From contig NZ_JAHREP010000030.1 of assembly GCF_019084545.1 (NCBI RefSeq), forward strand, positions 1 through 58,185: DNA of 58,185 bases. Direction: 5' to 3'. The stretch is from Marinobacterium ramblicola (GTDB taxonomy: Bacteria; Pseudomonadota; Gammaproteobacteria; Pseudomonadales; Balneatricaceae). A program made the position numbers and the translations under genes. Below, one piece after another: positions 7,932-16,289 of this stretch (its first letter is position 1; every line of letters begins with the position of its first letter). The notes under the pieces were generated by a model. That model was not told the DNA's origin. It did not search any database and worked only from the letters and a program-made list of their open reading frames with translations.

Positions 7932-8256
7932 GCCTGAGCCAACTGATTTTGAGATAACGCTGAAGAAACTCTGCACCTTTTTGAGCCGTAAGCAGGGTGC
8001 GGCAGTCGCCGGTCGCACTCGAGATCTGATAAAGCTACGCATCACCGAACTATCCGGTAATCCACATGTGGCGCCTATCAGCGAGCGTTTGGCTGGGCTC
8101 GGCTTCGCTGATTACCGGCAATTGCTGATCGATCAGCACAACCTGGTGTATTACCGGCTGGATGAAGAGGCGGGAAAAGTTGTTTTATTGGCGGTTATGG
8201 ATAGTCGTCAGAGTATTGAACAGCTGCTTTACGAAACAACGATCATCCTCGAGTAA
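7918..8256 (+). pseudogene. RelE/ParE-family toxin with displaced N-terminus
   Basis: The frame opens at ATG 7918 inside the GNAT remnant, and toxin-like sequence begins around residue 11 (DFEITLKKLCTFLSRKQG). The rest is a good RelE/ParE fold: GRTRDLIKLRITELSGNPH, LAGLGFADYRQLLID, LVYYRLDEEAGKVVLLAVMDSR, 112 residues in total. Its natural start and any antitoxin seem to have been lost in the junction with the GNAT fragment. It might still be translated from the ATG or a nearby start, so loss of function is an inference. Confidence 0.55.
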
Positions 8257-8373
8257 GCGGCCCGATATTCGTGATCCACTTGCCCGAGTCGGATGAGCTT
8301 TGGCCGTATCAGCGATGCACAAGGTTTGGATGATTAGATTGTAGGATGAGTAAAAAAGGAATAATTTATACTC

Positions 8374-8637
8374 ATGGTTCGTTTTGAGTTTGATGAAGAA
8401 AAAAGCAAGGCTAACCTGGATAAGCACGGGATCGATTTTTATGGGGCTTAGGCGTTATGGAAAGATCCTGACCTGCTGGAGATTCGGGCGAAATCAGAGG
8501 TTGAGAGCCGGTTTCTTGTCATCGGGCGGATTGATGAAAAGCACTGGTCTGCGGTTATCACCTACAGAGGCGAGAGTATCCGGTTGATCTCTGTAAGACG
8601 GTCCCGAGATAAAGAGGTAGCGCTATATGAAAGCTAA
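8374..8637 (+). pseudogene. brnT: BrnT toxin interrupted by a TAG stop
   Basis: Starting at ATG 8374 the frame reads VRFEFDEEKSKANLDKHGID, a clear BrnT N-terminus. It reaches TAG at 8449-8451 after 25 codons, then continues in the same frame as ALWKDPDLLEI, RFLVIGRIDEKHWSAVITY and SVRRSRDKEVALYES to TAA at 8635. The family usually has Gln in this place, so a single C-to-T change (CAG to TAG) explains the break. BrnT is a ribonuclease toxin. Its partner brnA follows with an 11-base overlap. Confidence 0.88.
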
Positions 8638-8887
8638 AGAGTTCGACAGGGCATTTGATGATGGGGTGGAAGACATTGTTGATGAGCTTGATCTCTCGAG
8701 TGCTCGCCGCGTCAATCAAGAGCAAAAGCGTATTAATGTCGATTTTCCAGCATGGGTCGTTGACTCGCTGGATAGGGAGGCTGCGCGTATAGGTGTTACC
8801 CGGCAGTCGATCATCAAAGTTTGGCTGGTAGAGCGGTTGCAAGCCGAAGCTGCGCACAAGTTTCCCAAGGATGAGCGTGGCGGCTGA
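8627..8887 (+). CDS. brnA: BrnA-family antitoxin
   Basis: This 86-residue antitoxin has an acidic N-terminus (FDRAFDDGVEDIVDELDLS), then QKRINVDFPAWVVDSLDREAA and GVTRQSIIKVWLVERL, a ribbon-helix-helix DNA-binding domain typical of BrnA. It overlaps the end of the broken brnT by 11 bases. As the toxin carries a premature stop, the antitoxin is probably solitary. It may persist as a repressor or as protection against other BrnT toxins. Confidence 0.9.
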   Translation: MKAKEFDRAFDDGVEDIVDELDLSSARRVNQEQKRINVDFPAWVVDSLDREAARIGVTRQSIIKVWLVERLQAEAAHKFPKDERGG

Positions 8888-8953
8888 TGTGAGTCCGTCA
8901 TTGTAAATAGGCGTCAAGCGCTACTGATTGAACCAGTAACTAAGGACCGTCGA

Positions 8954-9340
8954 GTGACGCCAGCGTCTTCAGCAAAATCCGCACTATTCCTGCAACTGCC
9001 ATTCTGGTGTGCATTGGCAGCGCTGCTTTACGGTCTATTAAGGCCGCAATCACCACCAGACCTGTTCTACCAGTCCGATAAGTGGCTGCACCTGCTGGCA
9101 TTTGCGGCATTGGCCGTGTGTGCCCGTGTCGCATTTCATTTTTTCTCTACCGGGATGCTCTGGGGAACGTTGCTCTTAACGGCACCCGGCCTGGAGCTGC
9201 TGCAGCATCTGCTTCAGCCGCACAGAACGTTCAGCCTGTACGATGCGTTGGCTAACCTGACCGGTGTCATTCTCGGCGCGGCTATGTGTTGGGTATTTCA
9301 ACGCGGCTATGCCTCTCGTGCACGCGTCTTGCGGTGGTGA
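8954..9340 (+). CDS. VanZ-like small membrane protein
   Basis: This 128-residue protein starts with GTG. It has about four hydrophobic segments and the VanZ-family core DKWLHLLAFAALAVC, then GLELLQHLLQPHRTFSLYDALANLTGVILG, in which conserved His, Glu and Asp residues line the fold. VanZ-like proteins are frequent in exopolysaccharide loci, but their biochemical role there is unknown. It sits tail-to-tail with the ligase-like gene and overlaps its 3' end by 34 bases, which fits convergent transcription. Confidence 0.85.
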   Translation: MTPASSAKSALFLQLPFWCALAALLYGLLRPQSPPDLFYQSDKWLHLLAFAALAVCARVAFHFFSTGMLWGTLLLTAPGLELLQHLLQPHRTFSLYDALANLTGVILGAAMCWVFQRGYASRARVLRW

Positions 9341-10653
9341 CCGGCAAGCACCGCAATGGCCGCTGCGGTGACGAAGGTGGCCGCGTTGGCCGGGATCTGC
9401 AGGTTGAAGTCGGTGGCCGAGTGGATCAGTATCCCCAGTATCGCCATCGAGGCGCCGAAGCCGATGCCGCTACGATACCAGGATTCCCGGTGCCAGAGCG
9501 CTTTCAGCGCCTGTCGTAGCGCACCGATGACGAACAGGCCGAGGATGAGCCAGCCGATCACGCCGTACTCGATGGCGAACTGCAGGTAGTCGTTATGGGT
9601 TTCTTTGAAGTATAGCGGGATATCCGGCCCGGGATAGGATTGAAAACTGGCGCCGAAGCTGCCGGCACCGAAACCGGTAATCGGTCGGTCGGTGAACTGC
9701 TCCCAGGCGTATTCGAACACATCGAGTCTTAGCTCGTTTTTACCGGCCACGACCTGGCCCTCCTCGACCAGGTTTTCGACCCGGGTGTTGATCAGCCGAT
9801 CCTTCAGGCGATCGAGGCCGAAGAACTGGCTGATCACCAGCACGTCGATCAGGATCAGGCTGGCCAGGATCAGGCTGTTGCGCACGCGGTGCTCTTTGTT
9901 CAGCAGCACGAAAATACCCCCGATGACCAGCAGCGAGGCGAAGAAGGCGGTGTTACCCATGCGCGAGCGGGTCATCACCAGGGCGATCACCATGATCACC
10001 AGCGCCAGACGCAGCCGGGCCTTCGGCCCCATCAACATCTCCAGCAGGTTACGCCAGCGCAACGGCGCACCGTCGCGCAGCGCCATCAGCAGACCGATGC
10101 CCAGCCCCAGCGTCATCACCAGGTAGCCGGCCAGGTGGTTGCGGTTGACATAGGTGCCGGTGGCCACCCCGCGATAGTGCTGCTTGGGCTCGAACAGCAG
10201 CCACTCGAGGCCGGACAGCGTCATCAGGGTGCCATGGAACGCTTGTAGAGTTCCGCTGACCACCAGCACGCTGACCAGCAGTGTCAGCCGCTTGCGGGTA
10301 TGAAACAGGCCGACGATCAGGATAAACAGGAAACTGTAGCCAAGCCCGAGCATCAGGTTCTGCAGGGTGGTGCCGGCATCGGCGGTGATGCCCAGCACCC
10401 ACTGCAGCGCCACCCATACCTGGGTGGCCAGCAGCAGCATAAACAGGGGCAGGGCGGGCCTCAGTGCGCGGTTGTGTGTGCCGGTTTTGCTTAGCTGAGT
10501 CGCTGCCCAGCAGCCGGTCAGCAGCGTAGCGACAAGACAGAACAGCGCTTTGGCCCAATCGCTGTTGCTGCCGCTGGGTAACGGCAGCCAGACCAGGAGC
10601 GCCAGGGTGGCAAGGATCAGGATCGTCTCGATGGGGGAACGTGCCTGGCTCAT
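9307..10653 (-). CDS. O-antigen ligase / Wzy-family membrane protein
   Basis: About 448 residues from ATG 10653 (MSQARSPIETIL). A longer frame to 10746 adds 31 non-hydrophobic residues and is less likely. Ten or more membrane spans are visible. A large periplasmic loop carries the O-antigen ligase signature: GSFGASFQSYPGPDIP, KETHNDYLQFAIEYGVIGW, and later HSATDFNLQIPAN. Such proteins join or polymerise undecaprenyl-linked glycans. It is GC-rich and on the opposite strand to the other polysaccharide genes, unlike the AT-rich Wzy at 1456. The two may therefore serve different steps (polymerase versus ligase) or come from different locus generations. Confidence 0.85.
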   Translation of the reverse strand: MSQARSPIETILILATLALLVWLPLPSGSNSDWAKALFCLVATLLTGCWAATQLSKTGTHNRALRPALPLFMLLLATQVWVALQWVLGITADAGTTLQNLMLGLGYSFLFILIVGLFHTRKRLTLLVSVLVVSGTLQAFHGTLMTLSGLEWLLFEPKQHYRGVATGTYVNRNHLAGYLVMTLGLGIGLLMALRDGAPLRWRNLLEMLMGPKARLRLALVIMVIALVMTRSRMGNTAFFASLLVIGGIFVLLNKEHRVRNSLILASLILIDVLVISQFFGLDRLKDRLINTRVENLVEEGQVVAGKNELRLDVFEYAWEQFTDRPITGFGAGSFGASFQSYPGPDIPLYFKETHNDYLQFAIEYGVIGWLILGLFVIGALRQALKALWHRESWYRSGIGFGASMAILGILIHSATDFNLQIPANAATFVTAAAIAVLAGHHRKTRAREA

Positions 10654-10926
10654 CTGTTTAACTGCTCCCGGGTTTTGGTCGTGGGTTAAAAGTTTTGCTG
10701 CTGCGGCCGATGCATATCGAGAACCCGGTCGGTAGTTGATTGCCACGACGACGCGTCAGCGGTATAAAAATCGGGTTGTTGGCTGGTCATTTGGGCGACA
10801 AGCTCATAAAATCAGCGGATTATACGTTGTACGGTGTTGTCGTTGCACCGCAAAAAGGATTTTTAGGGATCATCGGGCTTATGGCCTGCCTTCCACGCTG
10901 GAAAGCAAAATTTAGGGGAAGTTATC

Positions 10927-11424
10927 ATGCGTAAAACTCTTTCTGCTCTATCTATGGCGGTTGCGCTGGCATCCGGTTCTGTAATGGCCGACGAAGCCAC
11001 GCTGAATGCGCTGAAAGCGGCAGGCGTACAGATGTCGCCGGATATCGAAGCACAGGTGCTGGCAGCTGAAGGTGCAATGATCGCCGATGCTATTGCCGCT
11101 GTTGTTTCATCTCTGGGTGACAATGCCGAGGCCATCGCTGCGGCGGTAGGGGCTGCGATAAGCGCTTCTCCGGATCCGGATCAGACAGGGGCTATCGTTG
11201 CTGCCGCCGTGATAGCTGCGCCGACCTATGCCGCCGCTATCAAGGCGGCAGCAACAAACGCCGCACCACCGACCCTGAGAGACTCGATTAGCGCCCTCGT
11301 CTATACTATCGTTGGCGATGTCGATAGCGACTCATCCGACTCTACCACCACGACTACCACCACTACCTCCTCTGTTCCGAGTGGTTCCAGCGGTAGCGGT
11401 AGCTCCGCCAGCCCGGCCGGCTGA
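10927..11424 (+). CDS. Ala-rich exported protein with Ser/Thr-rich tail
   Basis: A 165-residue protein I do not recognise. It has a clear Sec signal peptide (MRKTLSALSMAVALASGSVMA, predicted cut before DEAT). The mature part is strongly Ala-rich with heptad-like helices (AEGAMIADAIAAVVSSLG, AEAIAAAVGAAISASP), then a low-complexity end with eight consecutive Thr and a Gly/Ser/Pro tail. A ribosome site (AGGGGAAG) precedes the ATG. It heads the export gene set beta-barrel, OPX, Wzc. Its tail could be a surface linker or glycosylated stalk. A structural periplasmic or secreted partner of the polysaccharide is an inference. Confidence 0.75.
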   Translation: MRKTLSALSMAVALASGSVMADEATLNALKAAGVQMSPDIEAQVLAAEGAMIADAIAAVVSSLGDNAEAIAAAVGAAISASPDPDQTGAIVAAAVIAAPTYAAAIKAAATNAAPPTLRDSISALVYTIVGDVDSDSSDSTTTTTTTTSSVPSGSSGSGSSASPAG

Positions 11425-11507
11425 TTATCAGGATGCATCGTGCAACCTTGCTCTGTAATAAAGAGCAGGGCTGATCTGAATGGAATAGACAGAAAGGGCT
11501 TTTCGCC

Positions 11508-12686
11508 ATGCGTAAAATTTTTACTCCGAATTCTCTGAGTCTCGCCGTCGTGTTTGCGGCAGGTGGTCTCGCAGCCAGCGGTAATGCACTGGCAATCGAA
11601 GCGGCATCGATGGATCTGGGCGGCGTTCAGTTCACACCGACGCTGGAAGTGTCCGAGCGTTACGACGACAACTTCCGTGAAGTCGGCAGCGATGAAGACT
11701 CCTCCTGGATCACCAGCATCAGCCCGACTTTCGTGCTGGCGGCCAAGGATCGCGTGAACCTGTACTCGCTGACCTACTCTTTGAACAGCGAGACCTACCA
11801 CGACAGCCGCAACGACGACAATGTCGACCATCATCTTGATCTGGATTCGCACATGGAGTTCAGCTCCCGCAGCCGTCTGGATCTGAATGCAGGCTATGAC
11901 CGGATTGAACAGACTGCCGATACCGAAATCGACGGCGTGAACGACAAGTTCCACACCTACAACATCGGCGGTGTGTACGGATACGGTGCCAAGTCTGCGA
12001 CCATGCAGCTGGATTTTGGTGCCAACCATGAGTGGAAGCGCTACGACAACAAGGGCAGTTTGAACGACGATCAGGAGCGCGACACCACCAGCCTGTCGGC
12101 TACCGCCTACTACCGTGTGGCTCCGAAAACCCGTGCGTTGGCCGAAGTGCGCTACAGCGACTACGACTACGTGCTGAGCAGCTCGACCCTGGACAGCGAT
12201 TCCACGGCCTACCTGCTGGGTGTGACCTGGGATGCCACCGCCAAGACCAGCGGTACCGCCAAGTTCGGTTGGAGCACCAAGGAGTTTGACGACTCCTCCA
12301 AGGGCGATGCGGATCAGAGTATGTGGGAAGTGGGCGTCACCTGGGCTCCACGCACCTACTCCTCTTTCACGCTGGAAACCCGCCGAGGCCTTGAAGAGGG
12401 CTCCGAAGGTGCCGAAAACTATATCGATACTACCAGCACCAGTGTGAACTGGAACCACAAGTGGTCCTCGTTCGTCTCCTCCGATCTCAACTACGCCTTC
12501 ATCAACGAAGATTATGAGAACGAGCGTGAAGACGAGACCAACCGTGTTGGCGCCGGCCTGACCTACGAACTGCGTCGCTGGATGAGCGTCGGTGTTGGCT
12601 ACCAGTACAAGGATGTGGACTCCAACGTTTCCGGCGAGTCTTACGACCGCAACCAGTATCAGGTTACCCTGACGATGGGACTCTAA
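11508..12686 (+). CDS. outer-membrane beta-barrel protein of polysaccharide locus
   Basis: A 392-residue protein. The signal peptide ends at GNALA near residue 29. The mature chain has alternating aromatic/polar strands (YDDNFREVGSDED, RVNLYSLTYSLNSETYHDS, DLNAGYDRIEQTAD) and ends in YQVTLTMGL, a hydrophobic last strand as in outer-membrane barrels. It matches the BBP2-like beta-barrel proteins found in exopolysaccharide loci. It is followed by a terminator and then by a short OPX protein that lacks its own outer-membrane segment. The barrel is therefore likely to be the exit pore for the polymer. About 16-18 strands would fit the length. Confidence 0.85.
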   Translation: MRKIFTPNSLSLAVVFAAGGLAASGNALAIEAASMDLGGVQFTPTLEVSERYDDNFREVGSDEDSSWITSISPTFVLAAKDRVNLYSLTYSLNSETYHDSRNDDNVDHHLDLDSHMEFSSRSRLDLNAGYDRIEQTADTEIDGVNDKFHTYNIGGVYGYGAKSATMQLDFGANHEWKRYDNKGSLNDDQERDTTSLSATAYYRVAPKTRALAEVRYSDYDYVLSSSTLDSDSTAYLLGVTWDATAKTSGTAKFGWSTKEFDDSSKGDADQSMWEVGVTWAPRTYSSFTLETRRGLEEGSEGAENYIDTTSTSVNWNHKWSSFVSSDLNYAFINEDYENEREDETNRVGAGLTYELRRWMSVGVGYQYKDVDSNVSGESYDRNQYQVTLTMGL

Positions 12687-12710
12687 TCGCAGCCGAACCG
12701 GCTGCCGATG

Positions 12711-12736
12711 GAAAGGGGGGCATGTCCCCCCTTTTT
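12711..12736 (+). terminator. intrinsic terminator
   Basis: AAAGGGGGG (12712-12720), loop CATGT, CCCCCCTTT (12726-12734), then a T-run to 12736. It lies 25 bases after the beta-barrel stop and 30 bases before the OPX gene. It probably ends or attenuates the barrel transcript and sets barrel dosage above that of the downstream kinase genes. Confidence 0.9.
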
Positions 12737-12766
12737 GTCGTAAAGATGTTTTGAGGCAAAGCCAAG

Positions 12767-13309
12767 ATGATTCAGCGTGCTATGACGCGATTGCTACTCC
12801 TCCTTTCTCTGATTCTCTGCTCCGCAACCGGCTGGGCCGCCGGCGATAGCCAATATCGTCTGGGCTCCGGCGATGTCATCAGCATCAACGTGTTCGGCGA
12901 AGAGGATCTCAGCTTCGAGCAGATCCGCATGACCGATGCGGGCACCTTCTCCTACCCCTTCATGGGTGAGGTGCGTGCCCTGGGGCTGACCGCCGCGGAG
13001 GTGGAGCAGCGCATTATCAAGGGACTGAAAGGTGACTACCTGATCGACCCGAAGGTATCGGTGAGTATCCTTGAATACCGCGATTTCTTCGTCAACGGCG
13101 AGGTCAAGGAGCCGGGCGGCTACCCGTTCAAGCCTGGGCTGACGCTGCGTAAGGCGGTGGCACTGGCGGGCGGATTTACCGAGCGCGCGTCGAAAAGCAA
13201 GATGTCGATCATCCGCGAGCAGGGCAGCGACAAGCGCACCTTCACTGCCGATCTGGATACTCGCGTCATGCCGGGCGACATCATCACTATCGAGCAGAGC
13301 TTCTTCTGA
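12767..13309 (+). CDS. short polysaccharide export (OPX/Wza-like) protein
   Basis: A 180-residue periplasmic protein. Signal sequence TRLLLLLSLILCSATGWA precedes the polysaccharide-export domain (YRLGSGDVISINVFGEEDL, residues 28-45) and one SLBB domain (FFVNGEVKEPGGYPFKPGLTLRKAVALAGG, about residues 108-140). There is no obvious lipobox, and the chain ends directly after the SLBB, so the C-terminal helix that forms the Wza outer-membrane pore is absent. That matches the short OPX class thought to rely on a separate beta-barrel, here the gene just upstream. The Wzc-like kinase begins three bases after its stop. A start at the second Met (12782) is also possible. Confidence 0.92.
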   Translation: MIQRAMTRLLLLLSLILCSATGWAAGDSQYRLGSGDVISINVFGEEDLSFEQIRMTDAGTFSYPFMGEVRALGLTAAEVEQRIIKGLKGDYLIDPKVSVSILEYRDFFVNGEVKEPGGYPFKPGLTLRKAVALAGGFTERASKSKMSIIREQGSDKRTFTADLDTRVMPGDIITIEQSFF

Positions 13310-13311
13310 TT

Positions 13312-15552
13312 ATGGAAACAGGTTTCAATCAACAGGAACGCGCGTCACTGGCGCAACGCATCGCGGATGATGAGATCGATCTGTTGCAGCTGTGGCAGAC
13401 CATCTGGCGCCGCAAGTGGAGCATTATCACGCTGACGCTGGTGGTGATGATGCTGGCGGCGCTGGTCGTGCTGAGCATCACCCCGATCTACAAGGGCGTA
13501 TCGACCCTGCTGATCGAGCAGAAGGCGGCCAAGGCGGTATCGATCGAGGCTGTTTACGGACTGGAGGGCGCCAGCAACGAGTATCTGCAGACCCAGTTCG
13601 AACTGCTTAAGTCACGCGAGCTGGCCGAGCGTGTGGTGCGCGAGCTGAATCTGACCACTCACCCTGAACTGGATCCCCGACAGCGGCCCGAGCCGCTGAT
13701 CGATATCAGGGGGATGATCAAGTCATTCGATATCCGTAAGTGGTTACCGATTGCCACACCGCTGGATTTCGAGGCCTCCGAGGCGTTGACCGAGGCGCAG
13801 ATCTTTGATCAGGTGGTACTGGCGTTTATCGAACGCACCACCATTTCACCGGTGATGAAGACCCAGCTGGTCAAGGTCGAGATCGAGATGGCCGATGCGC
13901 ACCTGGCGGCACAGGCGGCCAATGCCTTGGCTAACGCCTATATCGAGAGCCAGCTGGAAGCCAAGCTGGATATGACCCAGACGGCGACCAACTGGATGAA
14001 CGAGCGTCTGTCGACGCTGAAAACCAAGCTGCAGGAGTCGGAGCGTAATCTGCAGGCGTTCCGCGAAGCTGAAAATCTGGTGGATCTGGAGGGGGTTACC
14101 ACCGTGGCCGGTGGCGAGCTGTCCCAGACCGGGGATCGTCTGATCGATGCCCGCCGCAGCCGCGCTGAGGCGGAGAGCCAGTATCGTCAGGTTGCTTCGA
14201 TGAAAAACGGTGGCTGGGAGCGTTTGGCTACGGTTCCCGCGGTGCTGAGCAACCCGCTGGTGCAGCAGTTCAAGGCGGAGGAGGGGCGTGCCCGCTCCAA
14301 GGTGCAGGAGCTGTCCCGCCGCTACGGACCCAAGCATCCGAAGATGATCTCGGCCAATACCGAGCTGAACGCCGCGAGTACCAACCTGCGTTCTCAGGTG
14401 GAGCAGGTGGTCGCCTCCATTGAGCGTGAATACCAGCTGGCTACTGCCAACGAGCGCTCGCTGCAGAGCTCCTTCAACCAGAACAAGGAGCAGATTCAGG
14501 ATATCAAGCGCAAGGAGTTCAAGCTGCGCGAACTGCAGCGTGAGGTGGAGACCAACCGCTCGCTCTACGACACCTTCATGACCCGCCTGAAGGAGACCTC
14601 GGCCACCTCCGACTTCGAGGCCGTCAACGCCCGTATCGTCGACCGGGCCGTGGTGCCTGAGGATCCGATCAAACCGAAGAAATCGCTGATCGTCGCCATC
14701 GCCGGCCTGCTGGCGATGATGGCGGGTGTCGGTATGGCCCTGCTGCTCGATTTCCTCAACAACACCTTCAAGAGCACCGAGGATGTCGAAAACAAACTCA
14801 ACCTGCCGGTGCTCGGCATCCTGCCGATGCTCAAGGGCAAGCAGCGCAACGATGTGGCGCGCATGGTGCTGAACGATGGCGACAAGGCGTTTACCGAGTC
14901 GATCCGCACCATCCGTACCGGTGTCGTGCTCTCCGGTCTGGATAACCCGCACAAGGTGCTGGTGGTGACCTCGTCGATTCCGGGCGAGGGCAAGAGCTCG
15001 GTGTCGGCCAACCTGGCCTTCGCCATGGCGCAGATGGAGAAGGTGCTGCTGATCGACGCCGATATGCGCCGCCCAACCGTGGCCAAGAACTTCGAGTTCC
15101 CGGTGGGGACGCCGGGGCTGGCCAATCTGGTAGCCGGTACCGCCAAGCTGGAGGAGTGCATCAAGTCGGTGGAGGGTAATCTGGATATCATCTCCGCCGG
15201 CACCGTGCCGCCCAACCCGCTTGAGCTGCTCTCGTCCCAGCGCTTTGCCAAGGCGCTGCAGGTGCTGGAGAGCCGCTATGACCGTATCATCATCGACTCG
15301 CCGCCGACCCAGGCGGTCAGCGATGCGCTGGTGCTGTCGACCTATGCCAACGCCTTGATCTACGTGATCAAGTCCGAGTCGACCGCGATCCCGCTGGCCA
15401 AGCGCGGTGTCGGCCAACTGCTGCAGAACAACGCTCCGGTGACCGGCGTGGTGTTGAACCAGGTCGATATCAAGAAGGCGAAGAAGTACGGCTACAGCTA
15501 CGGCGGTTACTACGACTACTACGGCTACAGCGGTTCGGCCAAGGAGGCGTAA
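13312..15552 (+). CDS. wzc: Wzc-type polysaccharide co-polymerase and tyrosine autokinase
   Basis: A 746-residue inner-membrane protein controlling polymer length and export by cycles of tyrosine phosphorylation. Order: Wzz domain with membrane span near residues 38-58; a long periplasmic coiled-coil/GNVR region (LKTKLQESERNLQAFREAE); second span near 463-482; BY-kinase with Walker A (SSIPGEGKSS, about 555), Walker A' (LLIDADMRRP) and Walker B (IIIDSPP, about 660); and a Tyr-rich tail (YGYSYGGYYDYYGY) that is the autophosphorylation cluster. It starts right after the OPX gene. The phosphatase gene follows after five bases. All motifs are intact. Fusion of the two Wzz/kinase parts is the normal Gram-negative form. 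Confidence 0.96.
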   Translation: METGFNQQERASLAQRIADDEIDLLQLWQTIWRRKWSIITLTLVVMMLAALVVLSITPIYKGVSTLLIEQKAAKAVSIEAVYGLEGASNEYLQTQFELLKSRELAERVVRELNLTTHPELDPRQRPEPLIDIRGMIKSFDIRKWLPIATPLDFEASEALTEAQIFDQVVLAFIERTTISPVMKTQLVKVEIEMADAHLAAQAANALANAYIESQLEAKLDMTQTATNWMNERLSTLKTKLQESERNLQAFREAENLVDLEGVTTVAGGELSQTGDRLIDARRSRAEAESQYRQVASMKNGGWERLATVPAVLSNPLVQQFKAEEGRARSKVQELSRRYGPKHPKMISANTELNAASTNLRSQVEQVVASIEREYQLATANERSLQSSFNQNKEQIQDIKRKEFKLRELQREVETNRSLYDTFMTRLKETSATSDFEAVNARIVDRAVVPEDPIKPKKSLIVAIAGLLAMMAGVGMALLLDFLNNTFKSTEDVENKLNLPVLGILPMLKGKQRNDVARMVLNDGDKAFTESIRTIRTGVVLSGLDNPHKVLVVTSSIPGEGKSSVSANLAFAMAQMEKVLLIDADMRRPTVAKNFEFPVGTPGLANLVAGTAKLEECIKSVEGNLDIISAGTVPPNPLELLSSQRFAKALQVLESRYDRIIIDSPPTQAVSDALVLSTYANALIYVIKSESTAIPLAKRGVGQLLQNNAPVTGVVLNQVDIKKAKKYGYSYGGYYDYYGYSGSAKEA

Positions 15553-15557
15553 CCTCA

Positions 15558-16289
15558 ATGGGAATGGTGGACCTGCACAACCATCTGCTGCCCGGCATCG
15601 ATGACGGGGCGGAAGACCTGGCCAAGTCGCTGGAGCTGGCGCGTATTGCCGTCGACGATGGCATTACGCACCTGGTGTGCACGCCCCACATCCACCCCGG
15701 TCGCTATGACAACTCGCCGGCCACCATCGCACCTGCTCTCGAAAGCTTCCGTCAGGGGCTGAGCGAGCAGGGGATCCCGTTAAAAGTCTCCGCCGCGGCC
15801 GAAGTTCGTTTCGGCCTGGAGCTGATGGAGGGCATCGCCCGGCAGGCGCTGCCCTTCCTCGGCGAGTGGCAGGGGCGCAAGGTGTTGCTGCTGGAGTTCC
15901 CCCATGGCGAGATTCCCTTCGGCGCCGAGCGCCTGACCCAGTGGCTGATCGACCGTCAGGTGCTGCCGATGATTGCGCACCCGGAGCGTAACAAGGCGCT
16001 GATGAAAACCCCCTCCAAGCTCAAGCCGTTTATCGCCCAGGGCTGCCTGATGCAGGTGACGGCGGCGTCGGTGGCGGGGCGCTTTGGCGACTCAGCCCAG
16101 CAGCTTGCCCAGCAGCTGCTGGAGGAGAATCGGGTCACGATCCTGGCCACCGACGCGCACAATGTCGAGCATCGTCCACCGCGGCTGCGTGAGGGCGTGC
16201 AGGCGGCGGCTGCACTGATTGGCGATAAAAAAGCCGCCGAGCTGGTGACCCACAACCCCTGGTCCATTGCACAGGTGCATTTCAGCTGA
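15558..16289 (+). CDS. CpsB/YwqE-type tyrosine phosphatase (PHP superfamily)
   Basis: This 243-residue manganese-dependent phosphatase should dephosphorylate the Tyr-rich tail of the adjacent kinase. The PHP metal-binding motif MVDLHNHLLPGIDDGAED is at residues 3-20, TPHIHPGRYD near 52, AHPERN near 138, and ATDAHNVEHRPP near 195; all supply His/Asp ligands. This family is typical of Gram-positive capsule loci, whereas most gammaproteobacteria use low-molecular-weight (Wzb) phosphatases, so the pairing is worth noting, though it is known elsewhere. The TGA overlaps the next ATG by one base. Confidence 0.93.
   Translation: MGMVDLHNHLLPGIDDGAEDLAKSLELARIAVDDGITHLVCTPHIHPGRYDNSPATIAPALESFRQGLSEQGIPLKVSAAAEVRFGLELMEGIARQALPFLGEWQGRKVLLLEFPHGEIPFGAERLTQWLIDRQVLPMIAHPERNKALMKTPSKLKPFIAQGCLMQVTAASVAGRFGDSAQQLAQQLLEENRVTILATDAHNVEHRPPRLREGVQAAAALIGDKKAAELVTHNPWSIAQVHFS

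Noticed and set aside
13846-15558. 570-codon minus-strand open frame opposite wzc
   Set aside because: It is the complement of a GC-rich gene with strong codon bias. It is His/Gln/Arg-rich, has no family motif, and lies opposite an unmistakable kinase.
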